From positions 1 to 64,000 of the forward strand of contig NZ_JYCN01000032.1 of the NCBI RefSeq assembly GCF_000876655.1: a stretch of 64,000 nucleotides of DNA, read 5' to 3'. The notes beneath the pieces are model-generated. The model saw only the letters and a list, made by a program, of their open reading frames with translations, ran no database searches and was not told where the DNA came from. Position 1 is the first letter of the stretch. Each line of letters starts with the position of its first letter. This document shows positions 57,375 through 64,000 of this stretch, in pieces. Made by a program: the position numbers and the translations under genes. The DNA comes from Arthrobacter sp. SPG23 (GTDB lineage: Bacteria; Actinomycetota; Actinomycetes; Actinomycetales; Micrococcaceae).

Positions 57375-58494
57375 CTAGGAACGCCGTGGCGGCTTTGTAT
57401 AGTCCGCACAGAGTTCGAGGAAACGGGTGTTCGCTTCCTCCTCGCCGATACTCACCCGGACGCCTTCGTTGCCGAACGCACGCACGGAGAGGGCACGTTC
57501 TCCCGCCAGCGCTGCGAAGTCCGCACTGTTTTCGCCCAGATCGAGCCAGACGAAGTTGCCCTGGGCGTCCGGCACAACCCAGCCGAGTTCACGCAGCCCG
57601 GCCGTGACACGGTCACGCTCATCCACCAGGCTTTGTACCCTTTCTACAACCTGGCTGAAGTTTCGCAGGGACGTGACGGCTGCCCGCTCCGCGATCTGCG
57701 ATACGGCGAAAGGCGTGGCGGCGACACGCAGGTGCTGGGTGAGGTCCGGGTTGGAGACGCTGTAGCCCACGCGAAGGCCCGCCAGCCCGTGGGCCTTGGA
57801 GAAGGTCCGCAGGACCACCACATTCGGGTACTTGCGGTACATCTCGATCCCGTCCACGGCGTGCTCCGCGCGAACAAACTCCTGGTAGGCCTCGTCGATG
57901 ACGATGACCACGTCCGACGGGACTGAGCGGATGAACCGTTCGGTTTCTTCGGCTTCAAGGATGGGGCCGGTGGGGTTGTTGTGGGGTGCACAGCAGGATG
58001 ACTTTGGTGCGCGCGGTCACGGCTGCCGCCATGGCATCAAGATCGTGGCGCCCGTCGGGCGTCAGCGGGATCCGCACGCTCTCAGCCCCGGCGAGCCCGA
58101 CGCAGATGGGGTAGGCCTCAAAGGACCGCCAGGCGTAGATGACTTCATCGGCCTTGCCGTCGTCGTTCTGTCCGGCGAAGGTCACCAGGAGCTGGTTCAG
58201 CGCGCCCAGGCTTCCCGCCCCTGTGACGATGTCTTCGGCCGGGACCTGCAGGAAGTCAGAGAGCGCCGCCCGGAGCTTGGTACTGAGGGGATCCGGGTAG
58301 CGGTTGAAATCGGTCTGGTCCGCGATGGCCTGCAACACCGCAGGGATGGGCGGAAGCGGATTCTCGTTGGAAGACAGCTTGTAGCTGGCAAGGCCCGCGA
58401 CGACGGCGGGAGGCTTGCCGGCGGCATAGCGGGGAAGCCTGTCCACCACCGGACGCGGCCTGATTCCCCCGGCGGGATTCTCTGGTGAAGTCAT
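57375..58494 (-). pseudogene. hisC: Histidinol-phosphate/aromatic aminotransferase, frameshifted
   Basis: The reading frame of a class I/II aminotransferase is interrupted by one extra base within 57981-57984. Frame 1 runs from ATG 58494 (MTSPENPAGGIRPRP, LSSNENPLPPIP, GAGSLGALNQLL) to LLCTP, then goes off into QQPHRPHP. The neighbouring frame resumes immediately with NNPTGPILEAEET and continues through VIDEAYQEF and the PLP-lysine motif RTFSKAHGLAGLRVGYS to the stop at 57375. Removing one base restores 372 codons, the normal length. It could be HisC or the related Pat (phenylalanine aminotransferase); the bkd neighbour mildly favours Pat. A sequencing error in a CCCC-ACAACAAC stretch is possible. 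Confidence 0.85.
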
Positions 58495-58554
58495 GCCAAC
58501 TAGCCTACTTCTCCGCTCCTGCCCCTTTCCTCCGCCATGTGACAGCATGGGGCC

Positions 58555-58980
58555 ATGTTTTCTTTCATCGTGCGGGTTCTCATCAACGGCCTGGCTCTCT
58601 GGATTGCGAGCTGGATCCTGCCCGGTCTGGACATCTCCACCACCGCAACGACGGAAGCCGTTGCCCAAGGCGGCGTCACGCAGGGAACGGATCCGCTTGG
58701 CGTAGCCCTTGCCTACCTGTTCATTGGCCTGATCTTCGGCCTGGTCAACGCGCTGGTGCGGCCGATCGTCAGCCTGTTGTCCCTGCCGATCACCATCCTG
58801 ACGCTGGGCCTCTTCACGATCGTCATCAACGCCGCCATGCTGTTCCTGACGTCCTGGCTGAGCAGCTACACCCCCGTCCACTTCACCATTGACTCCTTCT
58901 TCTGGACTGCTGTGCTGGCGGCCATCATCATCACGGTGGTCTCCCTCGTAGCGGGCAGGATCACCGGCGTCCGGCGCTAA
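58555..58980 (+). CDS. Phage holin family / 4-TM membrane protein (holin superfamily IV type)
   Basis: A 141-residue protein with four membrane segments (about residues 5-22, 48-68, 75-100 and 115-135). The stretch LIFGLVNALVRPIVSLLSLPITILTLGLFTIVINAAML is diagnostic for this family, which is widespread in bacterial chromosomes and only nominally related to phage holins. No phage genes surround it. A 20-residue Thr/Gly/Gln-rich outer loop after TM1 is longer than usual. Function unknown. Confidence 0.87.
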   Translation: MFSFIVRVLINGLALWIASWILPGLDISTTATTEAVAQGGVTQGTDPLGVALAYLFIGLIFGLVNALVRPIVSLLSLPITILTLGLFTIVINAAMLFLTSWLSSYTPVHFTIDSFFWTAVLAAIIITVVSLVAGRITGVRR

Positions 58981-59010
58981 GGTGTGCGCTGCGAACCAGC
59001 ACGTGCCCGC

Positions 59011-60441
59011 CTAGCGCCCGACCCATCTTGCGGCGCCTTGGGGCAGCCTGTCCTCTTGGCGTGACGGCGGGGCCTTCGGTTCCCGGTTGACGGCAAAGCG
59101 GGTGGCTGTCCCTGCCCCTCCCGCGCCAACAACGCCGGCGAGGACCGCCGTGTTCGCGGCCAGGGACGGGTTTTCGCTTGCGGAAACCCTTCTGGCCGCT
59201 GCCTCGTAGTTTTCAAGGTTGTGGCCGGGCCCGAGCCCGGGTTCCCTGCCTTCCGGGGTGGCCACCCTGTCCGTCAGCGTGACAGTGACCCTGTCCCTCG
59301 TGTCCGGGTTAGGGGTTCCGTCGCTGCCGGGAACCCAGTCCTGGCGGTGTTCGAGGTGGAGGGACGTGATTCCGGGCGCCGGGGTAACACCGCCCACCGG
59401 TGAACCGGCCGTCAGGACATACTTCAGGTCGAATTCGGCGAGGAACGCGCTGTCGCTGCTGAGGTTCATGGCATGCGCCCCGCCCTGGCTGTAGCCAACG
59501 GCCACCACCTGGTCCCCCTTGACTGCGCCGGCCTGGTGCAACGCCGACAGAACGGCGGCATTCAGGTATTCGGAGCCATAGCCCAGGGCCTCCGCAATCC
59601 CGGCCTCATCCAGCGGGTTCGCTCCCCCGGGCGGATCCGTGGGCTGCGTGCCGGGTACGATGACGATGAATGCCTTGCGCCCGCCATTCTCGACCTGGAC
59701 CACCTCTATTGTGCCGTGCCCGTCCGCGTCCAGCTGGCGGAGCCGGGCGAGCAGGCCGGCAGGGGAGGTGTCAACGTCGACGTCCCGCGTCAGTTCCTCC
59801 ACCGCGGTGACCGGGCGGGGTTTCAACTGCGGGAAATAGTTTTCCACCAACCTGCGAACGGAAGGGCCTACGGCTGAGATGTACCGGCCGGCGGCCAGCT
59901 CTGCAGCCAATGCCCGAACGAGGTCCTCTTTCGGTGCAATGGTGGCCAGCAGCCCGAGGGACAACGGCAGCGCAAGGGCCTCGGCGGCGTCACGGCTCGG
60001 GTAGTTGGTTTGAGTCAGATCCACGAACAACAAAGGCAGGAAGCCCCAGCCGTCGTCCGGGGTGCGGATCCCGGCCGCGGCCCATGACTCTGCCGTTTCG
60101 TAGTCGCGGTGACTCGCCCGGACCTGACTGCTGAGGTGCTGGAGTTCTTCCCTGACGGCGCGAACCGCCTGGCACCCTTCGCCCACCGCAATCAGCGCGG
60201 CCGTGCCGCTGGCACGGGGATCGTTCTCGTAGGGACACAGCTCCTCCCAGACCCGCCGGACCCCGACCTCAATCGCGGCGAGTTCGTCAGCCATGCCCTC
60301 AAGTTCAGCCACACCGGCCATCAGCTCTTCCAGTTGAAAGCTGATTCCGCCGACTCCGCCGCGGATCCGCATGCTGCCCTCCGTTGCCGTTTCCAGCGGT
60401 CCCAGCCGGCCTCCGCTTCCTGAAGGTGTGGCCTCCGCCAT
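59011..60441 (-). CDS. Alpha/beta hydrolase with helical ESX-like N-terminal region
   Basis: A 476-residue protein. Residues 25-120 are helical and heptad-like (FQLEELMAGVAELEGMADELAAIEVGVRRVWEELCP), reminiscent of WXG/LXG secretion domains. The C-terminal half is an alpha/beta hydrolase: nucleophile Ser318 in VGYSQGG, likely Asp368 (RQDWVPG) and His407 (GPGHNLENYE). No signal peptide is visible. The ATG shares one base with the stop of the upstream ESAT-6-like gene (TGATG), so the two are coupled. A secreted lipase or esterase exported with its small partner is a reasonable hypothesis; substrate unknown. Confidence 0.75.
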   Translation of the reverse strand: MAEATPSGSGGRLGPLETATEGSMRIRGGVGGISFQLEELMAGVAELEGMADELAAIEVGVRRVWEELCPYENDPRASGTAALIAVGEGCQAVRAVREELQHLSSQVRASHRDYETAESWAAAGIRTPDDGWGFLPLLFVDLTQTNYPSRDAAEALALPLSLGLLATIAPKEDLVRALAAELAAGRYISAVGPSVRRLVENYFPQLKPRPVTAVEELTRDVDVDTSPAGLLARLRQLDADGHGTIEVVQVENGGRKAFIVIVPGTQPTDPPGGANPLDEAGIAEALGYGSEYLNAAVLSALHQAGAVKGDQVVAVGYSQGGAHAMNLSSDSAFLAEFDLKYVLTAGSPVGGVTPAPGITSLHLEHRQDWVPGSDGTPNPDTRDRVTVTLTDRVATPEGREPGLGPGHNLENYEAAARRVSASENPSLAANTAVLAGVVGAGGAGTATRFAVNREPKAPPSRQEDRLPQGAARWVGR

Positions 60442-60746
60442 CAGTACCCTCCCCCGGGCGTCCGCTGCGAGGAGACCGAAACCTGCTGCGCGTGGCGGCG
60501 CACCGCTTCAGAGGCCGCCATCAGCCGGTCACGCGCGCGGCCCAGCGCGGCTGCCTGCAACGAGACGGCGGTGCGGTACGCCTGTCCGGCCGGCGACTGC
60601 CACTCCGACAGCTGAACCCGGCGGAACGCGAGCATCGAGGTATCGAGGCTGTGCGCAAAGCCCGCCACCCGCCAGGCCAGCTGCTGCACCTCAAAGCTTC
60701 GCGAACCGCAGGTGTCGCCATCTGCTGCAGTGATGCTACCGCTCAT
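60441..60746 (-). CDS. ESAT-6/WXG100-like small protein
   Basis: A 101-residue helical protein. The turn between two helices reads LSEWQSPAGQAYRTAV (Trp49, Gly54, Tyr57), the W-x-S-x-A-G variant of the WXG motif common in actinobacterial ESAT-6-like proteins. It is the first gene of a two-gene unit with the alpha/beta hydrolase and is divergent from purB across 190 nt. No ESX core genes (EccC, EccD, MycP) are in the window. A partner or chaperone for the hydrolase is the simplest reading. Confidence 0.7.
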   Translation of the reverse strand: MSGSITAADGDTCGSRSFEVQQLAWRVAGFAHSLDTSMLAFRRVQLSEWQSPAGQAYRTAVSLQAAALGRARDRLMAASEAVRRHAQQVSVSSQRTPGGGY

Positions 60747-60937
60747 TCCTGTCCCCCTGACTTTTGTTGTTCCGCATGGTCGATAACGACGACGCTACGG
60801 ACCGGTGGAGCGGCGCGGAACTGCCGTCCTCGGCTATGTGGGAAACAGCGGACAACCGGGAACCTGGGGCCCGGCGGGCAGATGTCACACGGACGCCGGG
60901 CTTAAGGGCCGGTGCGACTTCGTGAAAGAATCAGCAC

Positions 60938-62380
60938 ATGCCTGAAACTGCCGCCACAGCTGAGACCCGTACGCCTTCCGGACGCCTGGCCCTCGCCGCC
61001 TCGCCGGAAAAGATTGCCCTAGGCCCGCTGGACGGCCGGTACCAGTCCGCCGTCGCGCCCCTGGTGGATTACCTGTCCGAGGCGGCCCTCAACCGGGACC
61101 GCGTGGCCGTGGAAGTTGAGTGGCTCATCCATCTGACCAGCAACAACGTCCTTCCGGGCGCCGGTCCGCTGACTCCCGAACAGCAGGAGCAGCTCCGCGC
61201 GATCGTCACGGAATTCGACTCCGCGTCGGTTGCTGAGCTGGCCGACATCGAGGCCGTCACGGTGCATGACGTCAAGGCTGTGGAGTACTACATCGGCCGC
61301 AGGCTGCCGGCCATCGGCATTGAACGGCTGACCGCCATGGTGCACTTCGGCTGCACCTCGGAAGACATCAACAACCTCTCCTACGCCCTGGGCGTCAAGG
61401 GGGCTGTGGAGGACGTGTGGCTGCCCGCCGCCAGGGCGCTGGTAGCCCAGATCAGCAAGATGGCGGACGACAACCGCAGCGTGCCCATGCTTTCCCGCAC
61501 GCACGGCCAACCGGCCACGCCCACCACGCTGGGCAAGGAACTGGCCGTCATCGCCCACCGCCTGACCCGCCAGCTGGACCGGATCGCCAAGACGGAATAC
61601 CTGGGCAAGATCAACGGGGCCACCGGCACCTACGCCGCCCACGTGGCTTCGGTCCCGGGCGCGGACTGGCAGGACGTTGCAAAGTCGTTTGTCGAGGGCC
61701 TGGGCCTGACCTGGAACCCCCTGACCACCCAGATCGAAAGCCACGACTGGCAGGCTGAGCTGTACGCCGACGTCGCGCGGTTCAACCGGATCCTGCACAA
61801 CGTGTGCACGGACATCTGGAGCTACATCTCCATCGGCTATTTCGCGCAGATCCCGGTGGCAGGCGCCACGGGGTCCTCCACCATGCCGCACAAGGTCAAC
61901 CCGATCCGCTTTGAGAACGCCGAAGCCAACCTGGAGATCTCCTCCGGCCTGCTGGACGTGCTGGGCTCCACCCTGGTCACCTCGCGGTGGCAGCGCGATC
62001 TCACCGACTCGTCCAGCCAGCGCAACATCGGCGTGGCCTTCGGGCACTCCCTTCTGGCCATTTCAAACGTGGTCAAGGGCCTGGAGCGCCTGGACGTGGC
62101 CGAGGACGTCCTGGCGGGCGACCTCGACACCAACTGGGAAGTGCTTGGCGAGGCCATCCAGATGGTGATGCGCGCCGAAGCGATTGCCGGCGTCGAAGGG
62201 ATGGAAAACCCCTACGAACGGCTCAAGGACCTGACCCGCGGCCAGCGTGTTGATGCCGCCCGGATGCAGGAATTCGTGCAGGGACTAGGCCTTTCCGCGG
62301 ACGCCGAGGCACGGCTGCTGGCCCTGACTCCGGGCAAGTACACGGGCATCGCGGAGAAGCTGGTGGATCACCTCAAATGA
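60938..62380 (+). CDS. purB: Adenylosuccinate lyase
   Basis: A 480-residue enzyme of the aspartase/fumarase superfamily. It releases fumarate from adenylosuccinate and SAICAR in purine synthesis. Visible: LGPLDGRYQSAVAPLVDYLSE at the start, VHFGCTSEDINN, SRTHGQPATPTTLGKE with the catalytic His, and the signature GSSTMPHKVNPI. This longer form, with the GPLDGRY start, is the E. coli-like PurB type. An N-terminal extension of about 25 residues precedes it. Its stop overlaps the next gene's start (ATGA). Confidence 0.96.
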   Translation: MPETAATAETRTPSGRLALAASPEKIALGPLDGRYQSAVAPLVDYLSEAALNRDRVAVEVEWLIHLTSNNVLPGAGPLTPEQQEQLRAIVTEFDSASVAELADIEAVTVHDVKAVEYYIGRRLPAIGIERLTAMVHFGCTSEDINNLSYALGVKGAVEDVWLPAARALVAQISKMADDNRSVPMLSRTHGQPATPTTLGKELAVIAHRLTRQLDRIAKTEYLGKINGATGTYAAHVASVPGADWQDVAKSFVEGLGLTWNPLTTQIESHDWQAELYADVARFNRILHNVCTDIWSYISIGYFAQIPVAGATGSSTMPHKVNPIRFENAEANLEISSGLLDVLGSTLVTSRWQRDLTDSSSQRNIGVAFGHSLLAISNVVKGLERLDVAEDVLAGDLDTNWEVLGEAIQMVMRAEAIAGVEGMENPYERLKDLTRGQRVDAARMQEFVQGLGLSADAEARLLALTPGKYTGIAEKLVDHLK

Positions 62381-63048
62381 GGCTCCTGCTCATCCGCCAC
62401 GGCCAGACCCCCGGCAACGTCCTGGGCCAGCTGGACACCGCGCACCCTGGACCGGGGCTGACTGAACTCGGCGAACGCCAGGCCGAAGCGTTGTCCCGCG
62501 CCCTGGCGAATGAACGGATCCACGCCCTCTACGCCTCCACCCTGGTCCGGACCCAGATCACGGCGGCGCCTCTTGCGCGGCTGCACGGGCTGGATACCGA
62601 GGTGATCCACGGCATCCACGAGATCGAGGCCGGGGCGCTGGAAAAGCTAACGGACGAGGAATCGCACAAGCGGTACCTGGGAACCATTTTTTCCTGGGCC
62701 GACGGCGACCTGGACCGCCGGATGCCTGCAGGTCCCAGCGGCCGGGACTTCTTCGACCGCTATGACGCCGCCATTGCCGCGGTGGCGGAGCGGGCAAACG
62801 GAATTGGCGATTCCGGGAGCGTAGCCGTGGTCAGCCACGGGGCAGCCATCCGGGTGTGGGCAGGCCTGCGCGCCGGCAACATCGAACCGGACTTTGCCGC
62901 AAAGCACGTGCTGAACAACACCGGCATCGTGGCGCTGGAAGGGGATCCCGATGGCGGCTGGAAGCTCATCCACTGGGACGACAGCCCTGTGGGGGGCCTG
63001 GCCCTGGCCGATCCGACCGCGGAAGACCCCGCCGGGAAGCCGGCCTAG
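62377..63048 (+). CDS. Histidine phosphatase family protein (phosphoglycerate mutase-like)
   Basis: A 223-residue enzyme. The phospho-histidine motif RLLLIRHGQTPGN opens the protein, with Arg in STLVRTQITA, the acid in HGIHEIEAGALE, and the second His in VAVVSHGAAIRVW. Such proteins are usually broad phosphatases; the exact substrate is unknown. ATG 62377 overlaps the purB stop by 4 nt, so it is translated with purB. Its TAG stop overlaps the stop of the convergent kinase gene in CTAG. Confidence 0.92.
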   Translation: MRLLLIRHGQTPGNVLGQLDTAHPGPGLTELGERQAEALSRALANERIHALYASTLVRTQITAAPLARLHGLDTEVIHGIHEIEAGALEKLTDEESHKRYLGTIFSWADGDLDRRMPAGPSGRDFFDRYDAAIAAVAERANGIGDSGSVAVVSHGAAIRVWAGLRAGNIEPDFAAKHVLNNTGIVALEGDPDGGWKLIHWDDSPVGGLALADPTAEDPAGKPA

Positions 63049-63932
63049 CAGTAGCTCCCCGAGCGCGCCTCCACCCGGCGGCGCAGGGGGTGCGGCCGCT
63101 GCAGGAGCATTGCGGCCTCAGCCGTGGCTTCCAGCGCTGTGGGGCGGTCCGCCGCGTTCGTGGCTGTCATCGATCCCAGCAGCGATTTCCATGGGGAACC
63201 GACGTGCCGCGGTATCTCGGGGCTCCTCAGCGTCCTTGCGACCAGGGACTCGACGGCGGTCCCGGGGAACGCTTTGACTCCGGTCAGGCATTCGAGAAGG
63301 ACCAGCCCCAGGGCATAGATGTCGTCAGCCGGACGCACTATCTCGCCGTTGGCCTGCTCGGGACTCATGTAATGGACGGTGCCGGAAGACGTCCCTGGCT
63401 CATGCTCGGTTCCCGCAGGTGCAGCGATGCCGAAATCGATAATCCGGACAGGGCATGTGCGCAGGCGGCTAAGCAGCAGGTTCGCCGGCTTGATGTCGCG
63501 GTGCACAATCCCGCGCGCGTGCAGGTGTCGCAACCCGGACAGGAGACCCACCGCCCACGGAGCCACTTCACTCCCGGGCGCCGGTCCTGAACGGATCCTG
63601 TCGGCAAGACTGCTGCCGTACACAAGTTCCTGGACGAGGAAGGGCCTGCCTGCCCAGCGGCAATCCGCTGCCCCGGTCCCATGGTCAACAAACTTTACGA
63701 GTGCCGGATGCTGCAAGCCCTCCATCAATGCGGCTTCGGCGACTATGCGTTCCCGGTTCCGGTCATCCGCCAGCGCCGCCACCTTGATGGCGACCGGACG
63801 GCCATCACGACGGTCCGTACCGCGGAACACCTGGGCTGTGGCGCCGATGCCCACTCGTTCATGCAGGACGTAGCGCGCGTCCGAACGGGCATCCCATATC
63901 TCGGGAGGCTGCGAGCCGCCGTCCCCCGTCAT
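63045..63932 (-). CDS. Short soluble serine/threonine protein kinase
   Basis: A 295-residue Hanks-type kinase with all key residues: Gly-rich loop VGIGATAQVFRG (27-38), Lys50 in VAIKV, HRDIKPAN at 144-151, DFG at 166-168, and SPEQA of the activation segment. It ends shortly after the kinase domain with a basic tail (RPHPLRRRVEARSGSYC). There is no membrane span and no PASTA or sensor domain, unlike PknB. It overlaps by 4 nt with an upstream gene cut by the window edge, so it belongs to a longer minus-strand operon. Targets are unknown. Confidence 0.92.
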   Translation of the reverse strand: MTGDGGSQPPEIWDARSDARYVLHERVGIGATAQVFRGTDRRDGRPVAIKVAALADDRNRERIVAEAALMEGLQHPALVKFVDHGTGAADCRWAGRPFLVQELVYGSSLADRIRSGPAPGSEVAPWAVGLLSGLRHLHARGIVHRDIKPANLLLSRLRTCPVRIIDFGIAAPAGTEHEPGTSSGTVHYMSPEQANGEIVRPADDIYALGLVLLECLTGVKAFPGTAVESLVARTLRSPEIPRHVGSPWKSLLGSMTATNAADRPTALEATAEAAMLLQRPHPLRRRVEARSGSYC

Positions 63933-64000
63933 GACCGGCTGATATCGGCCAGCAGGTCAGCGGCGGGCGCCACGTTTACCCAGGAGTCGAGTTGGAAGCC
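63929..64000 (-). CDS. Partial CDS upstream of the kinase, unknown
   Basis: Only the last 23 codons are inside the window (ending DSWVNVAPAADLLADISRS). The frame is open to the window edge, and the TGA overlaps the kinase ATG as ATGA, which supports a real coupled gene. Nothing in the fragment identifies its family. Confidence 0.5.
   Translation of the reverse strand, partial: GFQLDSWVNVAPAADLLADISRS

Noticed and set aside
58555..58980. Prophage remnant suggested by the holin-family protein
   Set aside because: This 4-TM family is common in chromosomes, and there is no lysin, capsid, integrase or attachment-site repeat nearby.
1..64000. CRISPR arrays, insertion sequences, rRNA or tRNA genes
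   Set aside because: Reading both strands showed no regularly spaced repeats with unique spacers, no transposase motifs, no terminal repeats with target duplications, and no recognisable stable RNA genes.

Overview
The window is about 66% GC chromosomal DNA from a high-GC Gram-positive bacterium. It most resembles the Micrococcaceae (Arthrobacter, Pseudarthrobacter or Paenarthrobacter). This rests on protein style, dense short operons, frequent GTG starts, a GluQRS next to an HD hydrolase, a mannitol PTS with its own enzyme I and HPr, and Lrp, TetR, MarR and PucR regulators in divergent pairs. I found no rRNA, tRNA, CRISPR array, insertion sequence, integrase or phage structural gene. It reads as core and niche-adaptation chromosome, not as a mobile island.

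Layout. 1-3040: aspartate catabolism (end of aspA plus an amino acid permease) and L-lactate dehydrogenase. 3112-5354: a secreted Met/His-rich module (DUF6153, DUF305 lipoprotein, BNR-repeat lipoprotein). 5472-11220: a GNAT/AAA+ ATPase fusion, an LtrA protein, a carboxylesterase, an HD hydrolase and gluQ. 11493-14284: an Lrp regulator with a perfect operator, then a WXG100-type protein translationally coupled to a lipoprotein. 14316-18901: Lrp/LysE exporter pair, small conserved genes and NAD-type malic enzyme. 19208-27129: a block of transporters (four MFS proteins) with TetR, RraA and MarR genes and several clear operators. 27317-33389: mannitol catabolism (TetR, mtlA, mtlD) divergent from ptsI-ptsH. 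33451-39434: alditol-oxidase-like FAD enzyme behind a LacI-type operator, alanine dehydrogenase divergent from a PucR regulator, and a Gfo/Idh/MocA oxidoreductase. 39617-45577: a peptide ABC importer operon with a fused double ATPase. 45938-53269: TetR/FMN reductase, GerMN lipoprotein, PEP mutase-like enzyme, a probably leaderless aminotransferase, a universal stress protein and an acyl-CoA ligase. 53355-58494: branched-chain keto acid dehydrogenase E1alpha-E1beta-E2 behind a 42-nt palindrome, next to a frameshifted HisC/Pat aminotransferase. 58555-64000: a holin-like membrane protein, an ESAT-6-like protein coupled to an alpha/beta hydrolase, purB, a histidine phosphatase, and a short Ser/Thr kinase.

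The most unusual items are: (i) the GNAT-AAA+ fusion; (ii) two separate WXG/ESAT-6-like two-gene units with no ESX core genes nearby; (iii) a single-nucleotide frameshift in the HisC/Pat gene; (iv) two families of long intergenic hairpin repeats, each present at two loci; and (v) an unusually rich set of precise palindromic operators, including tandem MarR boxes, a 25-nt Lrp site and the bkd palindrome. All functions are read from sequence motifs and family knowledge; no database search was run.
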